Source: Gemmatimonas phototrophica (lineage in GTDB: Bacteria; Gemmatimonadota; Gemmatimonadetes; Longimicrobiales; Gaopeijiaceae). Taken from it: a stretch of DNA of 14,706 nucleotides. Every line of letters starts with the position of its first letter. The first letter of the stretch is position 1. The position numbers and the translations under genes are program-made. The stretch is taken from assembly GCA_945876015.1 (NCBI GenBank), contig CAMCNM010000018.1:1-14706 (forward strand), written 5' to 3'. A model generated the notes under the pieces. It searched no databases, was not told the origin of the DNA, and saw only the letters and a program-made list of their open reading frames with translations. This document shows, in pieces, positions 6,872 through 14,591 of this stretch.

Positions 6872-8025
6872 GGTGCGATGTGCCGCATGAGCCGCGCCGC
6901 GACATCCTCTGGCACCAGCGCCGGTCGCGGGAGGTTCGGAACGGTTCCAGGACGCGTCTTCAGATGCAGGAAGCGCGGTCCGGGCAGCCCGCGGCTCCCG
7001 CAGACTTCGTCCACGAGCGCGACGTCGTCGCCGCTCACCACGCTCCGGTATCCGCACGCCGCGGCCACCGCGCCGAAGTCCACGCCCGCGCTCACGGTCT
7101 TCTGGGCGCCCGTCGAATCGTAGGCTTCATCGTCGATCACGATGTGGGTGAGGTTGTCGCCGCCGTAGGCGCCCACGGTCGCGAAGTTGCCCATGCGCAT
7201 GAGCGCGGCGCCGTCGCCGTCCACCACGATCACCTCGCGGTCGGGCGCCTGCAGCGCGACCCCGAGCCCTAGCGAGGATACGCACCCCATCGAGCCGACC
7301 ATGTAGAGCTGGTTGGGGCGGTCGGCGAGCGCGCAGAGCTCGCGGCCCGTGTACCCGGTGGTCGCGATCACGACCGAGGAGGCTTCGGGCGACCGATCGA
7401 CGACGCGGCGGAGCGCCTCGTTCCGCGACGCGCGCTCCCCCGGACGACGCCGGAATCCGTCGTGGCGCGTCCTCGGCGCCGGCCCTGCGTGCGCCGGCGC
7501 GGGGGCGCCTCCGAGCAGGCCGGACGGAGCGACCGTGCCCTTCTGCATGACCAGGGCGAACGGACGGCGCTCACCGGCCATGTGGGCCCGCGCCTCCTGG
7601 AGGACTCCGTCGATCGCGCCGGCCTCGGCGGGGAAGTCGCGCCACGGCACCTCCATGGAGTCGAGCAGGCGGGTCGTGATGCGGCCCATGAGCGCGTGCT
7701 GCGGCTCGTCCTGCACGCCCGGCGCCCCGCGGTGCGTGCAGATCAGCAGCACGGGAAGCCGGAACGTCCAGGTGAGCGACGTGAGCGGGCTCACCGCGTT
7801 GCCGAGCCCCGAATTCTGCATCATCGCGACCGCGCGCCCGCCTGCCAGCGCGACCCCGGCCGCGGTAGCGACCGCGTCGCCCTCATTCGCCGAAGCGACG
7901 TACCTCAGCGAGCCGTCGCCAATCACGTAGTCGATGAACGGCGTGAGGAAGGAGCAGGGCACACCGGCGTACGTGCCGAAGCCGAGCGCGCGGGCGCGCT
8001 CGACGAACTCGCGCGCCTCGATCAC
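6868..8025 (-). CDS. ppd: Phosphonopyruvate decarboxylase
   Basis: This 385-residue ThDP enzyme decarboxylates phosphonopyruvate to phosphonoacetaldehyde, pulling the unfavourable PEP mutase reaction forward. The N-terminal PYR domain has [17 protein letters not shown] and the cofactor-activating Glu48 in [16 protein letters not shown]. The C-terminal PP domain has the family signature [16 protein letters not shown], then [15 protein letters not shown], and the ThDP/metal motif [13 protein letters not shown] (268-280). Its partner reads [12 protein letters not shown] (297-308), where relatives usually have an Asn in the DN/NN pair. The length is normal for the family; sulfopyruvate decarboxylase is a related alternative, but the pepM neighbour argues for phosphonopyruvate. 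GTG 8025 is chosen because it overlaps the pepM stop (GTGA); upstream sequence in this frame is antiframe nonsense. The end overlaps phnW the same way. Confidence 0.93.
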   Translation of the reverse strand: MIEAREFVERARALGFGTYAGVPCSFLTPFIDYVIGDGSLRYVASANEGDAVATAAGVALAGGRAVAMMQNSGLGNAVSPLTSLTWTFRLPVLLICTHRGAPGVQDEPQHALMGRITTRLLDSMEVPWRDFPAEAGAIDGVLQEARAHMAGERRPFALVMQKGTVAPSGLLGGAPAPAHAGPAPRTRHDGFRRRPGERASRNEALRRVVDRSPEASSVVIATTGYTGRELCALADRPNQLYMVGSMGCVSSLGLGVALQAPDREVIVVDGDGAALMRMGNFATVGAYGGDNLTHIVIDDEAYDSTGAQKTVSAGVDFGAVAAACGYRSVVSGDDVALVDEVCGSRGLPGPRFLHLKTRPGTVPNLPRPALVPEDVAARLMRHIAP

Positions 8026-9692
8026 CCTTCGCCCGCCGCGAACGAGTCGGCGTTCTCGAGATCGCGTAGCGAGTTCACGTCCAGCCACCGACCGGTGATG
8101 TAGTTGACCGAGATCGGCCGGCCGATCTCGACCAGATGGTTGAGCAGGTGGCGGACGCCCAGCTCCGGGAATTTCTCGATGCCGCGCAGGTCGGCCAGCG
8201 CGCTCCGCAGCCACTCCACCCCTTCGCCCTGCGCGCGCAGCAGCCCGATCCAGCGGCCGTCGGCAGCGCGCCCACCCTCCCCCCGCTTTCCGGTGACGCC
8301 CTCGAGCGTCACGGCTTTCTCCCAGACGTCGAGGTCGTCGGGGCGGCTGCAGTATGCCCAGTCGGGAGCGCCGCTCACGCGTGTCTCGTCGGGCGCCGAG
8401 TCCACCACGACCGTGAGCGACGCCGAGCTGGCGAGGAGATCGGCGAGCACGTAGCGGCGGAACAGGAGATCGCCGTAGCAGATCACCGTGTCGGCGGTGA
8501 ACGCGTCCACCGCGCACGCGAGGCTGGCCAGCTCGCCGGTGGTGGCATGATCCGGATTGCTCACTGTGGTGACGCCGGAGACGTCTACCGCGTCCGCGCG
8601 GTAGCCCGCCACCGCGGTGATCGAGTCCACGCCCTCGCGCTTGAACGCGTCCGCGAGCCGGCGCAGGATCGGCCTGCCCGCCACGGAGACCATCATCTTG
8701 GGCCGGTCCGAGGTCAGGTCACCGAGCCCCTTCCCCTCCGTCGCGCCGAGCACCACGGCCGAGCGCTCGACGCGCCGGCTCGCCAGGTAGCGGCGCTCCG
8801 CGCGGTCGAGCTCCTCCTCGCCCTGGAGGCGGAAGATCTCCTGCACGCTGGCGATGCGGTCCTCGACGTCGAGCACCGTGCCGTCCCGCACGATCTGGTT
8901 CGCGGCCAGCTGCATCGCACGGGTCGCGGCGCGAATCAGGTGGTTGGACCAGATCGCGACGCTCACGCCCGCGTTCCGGAAGACCTCGATCGGCGTGCTG
9001 TAGTAGGTGGTGGGCACGATCACGACCGGGGCGCGCCCGTCCCACGCGTGCATGAACGCGAGGATCTCGTCCGGCTGGGTGCGCTTGCTGTGGATCAGGA
9101 TCGCGTCGGCGCCCGCGGCGTGATACGCCTCGGCCCGGCGCAGCGCCTCGGTCAGCCCCCATCCGGCGATCAGCGCCTCGGTGCGCGCCACGATGCAGAA
9201 GTCGGCGTCGCGCTGGCTATCCTTTCCCGCCGCGATCTTGCCGCAGAACTCCTCGACGTCGGCGAGCTTCTGCCGCTCGCCGCGCACGAAGCTGTTCGAC
9301 TTCGGGAAGAGTTTGTCCTCGATGCACACTCCGGCCACGCCGCGCTGCTCGAGCTTCTGCACCAGCCGGCGCATGTTGTTGAAGTCGCCGTAGCCGGTGT
9401 CGCCGTCGAGCAGGATCGGGAGGGTGGTCGCGTCGGTCATGAACTCCAGCATCTCGACCACCTGCGTCCAGCTCGCCTCGTTGTGATCGCGCACGCCGAA
9501 CTGCGCGGACATCGCGAGGCCGCTCGCCCAGATCGCCTTGCAGCCGGCCTCCTCGACGATCCGTGCCGAGAGCCCGTTGTGGGCCTCGAGCAGGATCTCG
9601 AGCTCGGGGGATTGGAGCAGCGCGCGGAGTCGCGACGTGCGACGCTCCGGGGCGCCCTCTCCGGCGGGCATCGGCGTGGGACTAGTGGGCAT
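8022..9692 (-). CDS. pepM: Phosphoenolpyruvate phosphomutase fused to C-terminal nucleotidyltransferase domain
   Basis: This 556-residue fusion has an N-terminal PEP mutase/isocitrate lyase-type barrel (~22-300) with [27 protein letters not shown] (96-106) and [10 protein letters not shown] (125-134). The EDKxxxKxNS signature separates true mutases from related hydrolases and lyases. It converts PEP to phosphonopyruvate, forming the C-P bond. The C-terminal domain (~311-556) is a sugar-1-phosphate-type nucleotidyltransferase with an atypical loop, [20 protein letters not shown]. It also has YGDLLF (406-411) and [14 protein letters not shown] (535-548), which supply the two expected metal aspartates. 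PEP mutases with such a domain are known; the domain is thought to transfer a nucleotidyl group onto the phosphonate, but its substrate here is unproven. The start overlaps the upstream gene by 11 bases; ATG 9671 is an alternative without overlap. Confidence 0.93.
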   Translation of the reverse strand: MPTSPTPMPAGEGAPERRTSRLRALLQSPELEILLEAHNGLSARIVEEAGCKAIWASGLAMSAQFGVRDHNEASWTQVVEMLEFMTDATTLPILLDGDTGYGDFNNMRRLVQKLEQRGVAGVCIEDKLFPKSNSFVRGERQKLADVEEFCGKIAAGKDSQRDADFCIVARTEALIAGWGLTEALRRAEAYHAAGADAILIHSKRTQPDEILAFMHAWDGRAPVVIVPTTYYSTPIEVFRNAGVSVAIWSNHLIRAATRAMQLAANQIVRDGTVLDVEDRIASVQEIFRLQGEEELDRAERRYLASRRVERSAVVLGATEGKGLGDLTSDRPKMMVSVAGRPILRRLADAFKREGVDSITAVAGYRADAVDVSGVTTVSNPDHATTGELASLACAVDAFTADTVICYGDLLFRRYVLADLLASSASLTVVVDSAPDETRVSGAPDWAYCSRPDDLDVWEKAVTLEGVTGKRGEGGRAADGRWIGLLRAQGEGVEWLRSALADLRGIEKFPELGVRHLLNHLVEIGRPISVNYITGRWLDVNSLRDLENADSFAAGEG

Positions 9693-10425
9693 CGATCGCC
9701 GGCAGAACCACGTCGCGCGCGCGCGCGACGTCCTCGGGGAAGTCGATCTCGATCCAGGGCAGGCCGGTGACGTCCTCGACGAAGAAGGCCGCGGGATCGG
9801 CGAGGATCAGGTCACGCACGGCGTCCTCGTAGGGCAGCGCGCGACCCCCCGCGACGAGCATCCGCTCCAGCCGGCCCGCGAGATCGGCCGCCTGCGGCGC
9901 GGCGAAGCGGAAGAAGCCGACCGACTCACCCTGTGTGTCGAAGCGCAGATCGGGCGCCACCTTCTTGCTGAACTCGACGACGCGCCCGTCCGCCACGCAG
10001 ACCTTCACCGGCTCGTCGCCCGGAATGAAGCCACGGTCCATCGCCAGGCAGCTGCCCGAGCGACGGGCGAGCCGACCGAGGATCTCGGGAGCGTAGAGCA
10101 CGTCGGCGTCCATCAAGACGACGCCGCCGCCGTGGCGGAGCGCGCCGCGCATGGTCCAGAGGCTGACGATGCTCCCCTCCCTGAAATCAGGATTGATGAC
10201 CGTGGACACGTGCGCGTCGTACTCGGAGTCGGCGATCTCGCCGAGTACCGTATCCGACTCGTGCCCCACGCAGACGCGGATGTCGTCGATACCGAGGGAG
10301 ACGAGGTTACCGAGATGGCGCTCGAGGAGCGATACACCGCCGAAGCGGAGCAGGCACTTTGGGGCCCGGTGGCCGCTCGGCTCGAGCCGCGCCCCGACAC
10401 CCGCGGCCAGGATGATCGCCTGCAT
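9682..10425 (-). CDS. LicC/PntC-like cytidylyltransferase (predicted CTP:2-aminoethylphosphonate type)
   Basis: This 247-residue NTP transferase has [14 protein letters not shown] then APKCLL (nucleotide-binding loop and catalytic Lys, residues 1-26), the metal-binding VLMDADVLY (103-111), and a C-terminal [13 protein letters not shown] (224-236) that supplies the second metal aspartate. [20 protein letters not shown] resembles CTP:phosphocholine and PntC-type CTP:AEP cytidylyltransferases. As first gene of an AEP-making operon, it is inferred to activate AEP as a CMP ester; a sugar nucleotidyltransferase role is the alternative. The frame is open to 10491, but ATG 10425 is chosen because a good GAAAGGA ribosome site lies 8 bases before it and the family N-terminus begins there. 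No clear promoter is visible on this strand in the 164-base upstream gap. Confidence 0.85.
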   Translation of the reverse strand: MQAIILAAGVGARLEPSGHRAPKCLLRFGGVSLLERHLGNLVSLGIDDIRVCVGHESDTVLGEIADSEYDAHVSTVINPDFREGSIVSLWTMRGALRHGGGVVLMDADVLYAPEILGRLARRSGSCLAMDRGFIPGDEPVKVCVADGRVVEFSKKVAPDLRFDTQGESVGFFRFAAPQAADLAGRLERMLVAGGRALPYEDAVRDLILADPAAFFVEDVTGLPWIEIDFPEDVARARDVVLPAIDAH

Positions 10426-10433
10426 GGTTTGGG

Positions 10434-10440
10434 TCCTTTC
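10434..10440 (-). promoter_or_regulatory. Ribosome binding site of the phosphonate operon's first gene
   Basis: GAAAGGA on the minus strand, 8 bases before ATG 10425. It decides this start over the longer reading from 10491, whose extra 22 residues are Arg/Pro-rich and unlike the family. Confidence 0.65.
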
Positions 10441-10498
10441 GGGGCGTGGTGAACTCGCTGGACGATGGCGGCGGCTCGCGAGCGGGGGCAAGGCGTCC

Positions 10499-10526
10499 TT
10501 GCGCGCGCGCTGTCCGGAGGTATGAT
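10499..10526 (+). promoter_or_regulatory. Candidate sigma-70-type promoter for the GNAT/YghO-like gene
   Basis: A TTGCGC -35 box (10499-10504) and a TATGAT -10 box (10521-10526, one mismatch to consensus) are separated by 16 bases. Transcription would begin near 10533 and give a leader of about 57 bases. The element lies in the gap between this gene and the divergent phosphonate operon. Confidence 0.5.
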
Positions 10527-10589
10527 CGGGACCGACCCACCCCGTCGCGCACGGCGTGCCCCGGCGCGCCCCTAGAGAGGCCCCTCGCG

Positions 10590-11726
10590 TTGTCCGTCGA
10601 AGTCGTTCCCGTCCGTGGAAGAAGGGCGTTCTCCCGATTCATCGGCCTCCCCTGGCGCCTGATCGACCGCCGAAAATACCCGCAGTGGGTCCCGCCGCTG
10701 CGCGCTTCGGTGGTCGACAACCTCGACCAGAAGGGGAACCCCTTCTACCGGGAAGCCGACCGCGAACTGTTCCTCGCCTGGGACCGGGGGCGTGTCGTGG
10801 GCCGCATCGCGGCAATCGAGAATCGCCGGCACAACGCGTTCCACGAGGACCGGGTCGGCTTCTTCGGCTTCTTCGAGTCGGTGGACGACGTCGAGGTGGC
10901 AGCCGCGCTCCTGAACGCCGCGTCGAGCTGGCTGGCCGCGCGCGGGCTCGACTGCATGCGCGGGCCGGTGAGCCCCTCGACCAACCACGAGTGCGGGCTC
11001 CTCGTGGACGGGTTCGAGTCCCACACCGCGTTCATGACCACCTGGAATCCCCCGTACTACGAGCGCCTGCTCGAGAGCGCGGGGCTGGCCAAGGCCAAGG
11101 ATCTGCTCGGGTTCTGGATTCCGTTCGACGGGAGCTTCAAGCTGCCCGATCGCTGGCATCGTCTGGCCGACAGAGCGCGGGGGAGCAGGGAGTTCAGCTT
11201 CCGGCTGGTGGACCGGTCCAACTATCAGCGCGACTCGGATCGCGCGTGGGACGTCTACAACGGGGCGTGGGAGAAGAACTGGGGCTTCGTCCCGATGAGC
11301 CACGCCGAGTTCAACCACATGTCGGACATGCTCCGGCTCCTGCTGCTCGACGAGTTCGTGCACTTCGTCGAGGTCGGCGATCAGCCGGTAGGGCTCGCCA
11401 TCTCTCTGCCCGATTACAACCTCACGTTGAAGCGCGTCCCCGGCGGCCGGCTGCTCTTCGCGCTGCCCATGCTCCTGTGGGACCGCAGTCGGATCAGGCA
11501 CGGGCGCGCGATGATGCTGGGCGTGAAGGACGGCTACCGCGCCCGCAGCATCTATCCGCTCATGATCGACGAAGCGATTCGGCGCGCGTACGCGTATGGG
11601 GCGGTGGGCACCGAAGCGTCGTGGATCCTCGAGGACAACACCAGGATGCTGGTCTTCCTGGAAGAGGGCGGGCTCAAACCTCACAAACGGTGGCGCATCT
11701 ACGACCGCGCCATCCCGCTCGTCTAG
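10590..11726 (+). CDS. GNAT-fold N-acyltransferase-like protein (YghO-like)
   Basis: This is a protein of about 378 residues from TTG 10590. The N-terminal half has DNLDQKGNPFYREADRELFLAW and GRVVGRIAAIENRRHN (a GNAT beta-strand region). GPVSPSTNHECGLLVDGF (~125-142) follows, then WNPPYYERLLESAGLAKAKD, and a second GNAT-like unit ends with YPLMIDEAIRRAYAYGAVGTEASWILEDN. This arrangement is that of uncharacterised YghO-like acyltransferase-fold proteins; no substrate is known. The frame is open from GTG 10446, but TTG 10590 fits better: AGAGAGG lies 9 bases before it, a promoter candidate lies between the two sites, and the upstream 48 codons look non-coding. It is divergent from the phosphonate operon. 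Its stop shares a CTAG with the stop of the convergent Omp85-like gene. Confidence 0.8.
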   Translation: MSVEVVPVRGRRAFSRFIGLPWRLIDRRKYPQWVPPLRASVVDNLDQKGNPFYREADRELFLAWDRGRVVGRIAAIENRRHNAFHEDRVGFFGFFESVDDVEVAAALLNAASSWLAARGLDCMRGPVSPSTNHECGLLVDGFESHTAFMTTWNPPYYERLLESAGLAKAKDLLGFWIPFDGSFKLPDRWHRLADRARGSREFSFRLVDRSNYQRDSDRAWDVYNGAWEKNWGFVPMSHAEFNHMSDMLRLLLLDEFVHFVEVGDQPVGLAISLPDYNLTLKRVPGGRLLFALPMLLWDRSRIRHGRAMMLGVKDGYRARSIYPLMIDEAIRRAYAYGAVGTEASWILEDNTRMLVFLEEGGLKPHKRWRIYDRAIPLV

Positions 11727-13495
11727 AAGCTGTCCGGACCGAGCCCGAGCCGGTGGCTCCGGACCGCGTCGGGCGTGGTGAAGCCGGCGCGCAGCCGGTT
11801 GAGCTCGAACGTCACGCGGAAGATCGGCGAACCCTGCGCTCCCGGCCCCACGGGGAAGACGATGTCGGGCCGCCAGACGTTGCGGCTCCCAGCCGGGAAC
11901 GCGATGCGAAGCCCGAAGCCGGCAGCGGCCTTCCAACCCGAGTCGGTCCCGAACGGGACGTCGCCGGGCCAGACGCGTCCGAGGTCGGCGAACAGCGTGG
12001 CCCCGAGGTCGAAGGCGTTCTGGGGCATGCGCGGGAAGGTGATGCGGTCCTCGACCACGAAGAGCGCCTGCCGGCCCCCGGGAAAGCGGTCGTTCCCGAG
12101 CGATCGCACGCCCTCCCTCCCGCCCAGCGTGAGCTGATAGGGAAGCTGGGTTCGCCAGCCTCCCGCTCCCGAGGCGCGCAGAAAGAGGATCTGGCCGGGG
12201 ATCCCGCGGACGTACGTCACGAATTCGGCTTCCGCGAGCAGATCCTTCCACTCCCCCATCTCGTGCCGACTTTCCGCGGTGAGGCCTCCGTGGAGCAGCA
12301 GCGGACCGGTGAGCAGGCCCCAGCTCCCATGCACGCGGCCGTAGAAGTCGTGCAGCGCCACGGCGCCACTCGGCATAAGCACGGGCACGCTCTTTCCGAC
12401 CGTCCCGCCGAGGAAGAACCCGAGGCTCGCGAGCTGCTCGTCGCGCACCGCGTCGAGCCCTTCGATCGTCTCGTAGCTATAGCGGCGAATACCGGCGTGC
12501 ACGCTGAGGCGAGTCACCGCCCCCGAGGCGCTCTGCCGACCGACCGATTCGACCAGCGGCCCGGGCGGCGCGAAACGCTCGTCGAACTTGCCTTCGTACG
12601 CGACCTGGGCTTCTTCGGGCAGGTACGATTGCCGGGTGAGGCTGCCGCCGAGGACGAGCGAGGAGCCGGGATCGCCCGCGCGCGCCGCCGCGGAGATCTC
12701 GAGCGCCTGCACGCGCATCGCCACGAGAACATGGGAGTAACCCTCCGCACCGTCGGTCGCGTACGCGAACAGCGCCGGATAGGAGCTGAACGCCTCGCGG
12801 GCGGAAACCCGGCCGACATCGCCCGCGAACGGATGATCCACGGCTTCGGAGAACGCCGTCCCGTCCGGGGCGCTCGCGATCCGGAAGGAGGCGCTCGTGC
12901 GTTGGAAGACGCTCGGCACCGACAGGCTGAACGATTTGCTACGCTGCTCCAGCCTCTGGTAGCGCGCTGCCTCGACGAACAGGCCACGGCCCAGGAAGTT
13001 CTGCTCGGTGAAGCGGAAGCTCTCGAGGTTCAGGCCCTCGTCGTACGTGATGCCGAGATCGCCCTTCGTGCTCCACTGGTCGCGAGTTTCGACGCGCACG
13101 ACCTTTCCGCCCACGCTATCGTCCTGGACGAGAACGCGCGCGTTCGCGATGAACGAGTGGCGCTCCAGAAGCCGCGGGGAGTCGGTCGCGAGCAGGGGGT
13201 CGAAGCAGTCGCCTTCCTCGAACAGGAGCTCGCCGCGGATGAAGCCGGGCCGGGTCCGGACGTGCAGGTGGTTGGCCATCCGGAAGCCCCAACCGACGAT
13301 GCCGGTAGGGGACTGGCCCGGGGGGCCCAACCCGCCGTTGTCGATGTCGATGCGCGAGATTCGACCCTCGGGGCAGACCTCGGCCTGGGCGACGGTCGTC
13401 TGAGCGGCCGAAGGATGGACGATCCCCAGTACGGCGACCAACGCCAGGAGGACACCGGTGGCGGCACTTCTCGGGATGCATAGGCGGGCGTTCAC
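11723..13495 (-). CDS. Omp85/BamA-TamA-like outer-membrane barrel protein
   Basis: The protein is 590 residues from GTG 13495. It has a signal peptide (AATGVLLALVAVLGIVHPSAAQ, cleaved near residue 31-32). A single POTRA-like segment (~43-139) follows: CPEGRISRIDIDN, then RPGFIRGELLFEEGDCFDP and LLERHSFIANARVLVQD. A long region of alternating hydrophobic strands forms the predicted 16-strand barrel. Near residue ~480, GGREGVRSLGNDRFPG aligns with the conserved loop-6 motif of Omp85 barrels, and the chain ends in Phe as outer-membrane barrels often do. With one POTRA-like unit it is much shorter than BamA, so it is more likely a TamA/TpsB-like or lineage-specific transporter than BamA. GTG 13495 is chosen because the signal peptide starts there; a longer frame would run into the divergent epimerase gene. 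The Shine-Dalgarno sequence is weak. Confidence 0.85.
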   Translation of the reverse strand: MNARLCIPRSAATGVLLALVAVLGIVHPSAAQTTVAQAEVCPEGRISRIDIDNGGLGPPGQSPTGIVGWGFRMANHLHVRTRPGFIRGELLFEEGDCFDPLLATDSPRLLERHSFIANARVLVQDDSVGGKVVRVETRDQWSTKGDLGITYDEGLNLESFRFTEQNFLGRGLFVEAARYQRLEQRSKSFSLSVPSVFQRTSASFRIASAPDGTAFSEAVDHPFAGDVGRVSAREAFSSYPALFAYATDGAEGYSHVLVAMRVQALEISAAARAGDPGSSLVLGGSLTRQSYLPEEAQVAYEGKFDERFAPPGPLVESVGRQSASGAVTRLSVHAGIRRYSYETIEGLDAVRDEQLASLGFFLGGTVGKSVPVLMPSGAVALHDFYGRVHGSWGLLTGPLLLHGGLTAESRHEMGEWKDLLAEAEFVTYVRGIPGQILFLRASGAGGWRTQLPYQLTLGGREGVRSLGNDRFPGGRQALFVVEDRITFPRMPQNAFDLGATLFADLGRVWPGDVPFGTDSGWKAAAGFGLRIAFPAGSRNVWRPDIVFPVGPGAQGSPIFRVTFELNRLRAGFTTPDAVRSHRLGLGPDSF

Positions 13496-13543
13496 GGCCA
13501 GGAAGTACCGGCCAGCGGCGTTGGGGCGCAAGCGCGCGTGACC

Positions 13544-14584
13544 ATGTTGCCTCAGTCCGCGCGCGTGTTCGTTACGGGCGGAACCGGCCTCGTCGGATCG
13601 CACGTGGCCACCCAGCTGGTATGCCTGGGCAATCCGGTGCGCGCGCTCCATCGCGCCGACTCGGACGTGACCTACGTCGCGGGCCTCGGCTGCGAGCTCG
13701 TGGTCGGCGACACGCGAGACGAGATCGAAACGCTGGCCGCCGCGATGGCAGGATGCGACGCGGTGGTGCACACGGCCGCGGTGACGTACGTCAAGCTGCC
13801 CTGGGAGAAGGTCCGGGAGATCAATGTTGGGGGGACGGAGCGGGTTATGAGAGCAGCCGCGCGCGCCGGCGTGAAGTCGGTCGTGCACGTCTCTTCGGTC
13901 GCCGTGCACGGGGGCCGCCCCGGCCGCTCCGACGAATCGTCCCCGACGGACGCCCCGCTCCTTCCCCGCGAGCTCTACGCGCGCTCGAAGCGGGAGGCCG
14001 AAGCGGTCGTGCACGCCACTGCGCGTGAGCTGGGCCTCTCCGCCACGATCCTCCGTCCGGCTGCCGTGTACGGCGAGCGCGACCGGCTCTTCACGCCGAC
14101 CGTGGTGAGGACGCTCCGATTGCCCGTGCAGTTCCTCCTGGGCGACGGACACGGCACGATCGCGGCGGTCTACGCGGGGAACGTGGCGGACGCGGTGGTG
14201 ACGGCGCTCGGCGCGACGGCCCCCTCACCAGGCGCTCGGGCGCAAGGCGCCCGGATCTTCGACTTCGGCGCGGACAACCCGCTCGACCAGCGCCAGCTCT
14301 ACACCGCGCTCACGCGCGCGCTCGAGGTGCCCTTCCGACCGGCTCCCCTGCCCGGAGCGATGGTCCTCGCGGCCGCGCGCATCGCGGACGCCATCGGCCT
14401 CCGCATCCCCGGCGCGCACGAGCTGCCGCTCCCGCGCACCGTGCGCCTCGCGATCGGGCCCAACCCGTACGGCTCGGAGAAGATCCGCGCGGAGCTGGGC
14501 TGGTCGCCTCCGTTCTCGCTGGATGAGTCGCTCGAGCGCACCGCGCGCTGGGTGGCGCGCGAGCGTCGCTCGTTCGGGATCTGA
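13544..14584 (+). CDS. NAD(P)-dependent epimerase/dehydratase (extended SDR)
   Basis: This extended short-chain dehydrogenase/reductase has about 346 residues. Near the N-terminus VFVTGGTGLVGSHVA gives the TGxxGxxG dinucleotide-binding motif. The rest of the family pattern follows: CDAVVHTAAVTYVK, INVGGTERVMRAA, VHVSSVAVHG, the catalytic YARSK (YxxxK), then ILRPAAVYGERD. The C-terminal part (NPYGSEKIRAELGWSPPFSLDESLERT) is typical of sugar or sterol-type epimerase/dehydrogenases. The substrate cannot be fixed: nucleotide-sugar epimerase, dihydroflavonol/3-beta-hydroxysteroid dehydrogenase-like and carotenoid-related enzymes share this layout. ATG 13544 and GTG 13538 are both in frame; the ribosome site is weak for both. 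It is divergent from the Omp85-like gene with a gap of only about 48 bases. Confidence 0.9.
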   Translation: MLPQSARVFVTGGTGLVGSHVATQLVCLGNPVRALHRADSDVTYVAGLGCELVVGDTRDEIETLAAAMAGCDAVVHTAAVTYVKLPWEKVREINVGGTERVMRAAARAGVKSVVHVSSVAVHGGRPGRSDESSPTDAPLLPRELYARSKREAEAVVHATARELGLSATILRPAAVYGERDRLFTPTVVRTLRLPVQFLLGDGHGTIAAVYAGNVADAVVTALGATAPSPGARAQGARIFDFGADNPLDQRQLYTALTRALEVPFRPAPLPGAMVLAAARIADAIGLRIPGAHELPLPRTVRLAIGPNPYGSEKIRAELGWSPPFSLDESLERTARWVARERRSFGI

Positions 14585-14591
14585 GCCGGAG

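Noticed and set aside
8136..9770. Plus-strand open frame of 544 codons antisense to pepM
   Set aside because: It is the complement of a strongly supported gene, its composition is skewed, and no motif or ribosome site was found.
10501..10510. Alternating GC run in the control region upstream of the YghO-like gene
   Set aside because: Ten bases of GC repeat is ordinary at this base composition; a second similar run occurs inside the cytidylyltransferase gene near 9717.
10556..13483. Plus-strand open frame of 975 codons spanning the YghO-like gene and the antisense of the Omp85-like gene
   Set aside because: Its translation is Arg/Pro/His/Glu-rich with no domain, and it overlaps two genes with clear family motifs. 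Long stop-free shadows are expected at this GC content.
14585..14591. Possible terminator between the epimerase and the right-edge gene
   Set aside because: There are seven bases between the stops, with no stem-loop or T-run.
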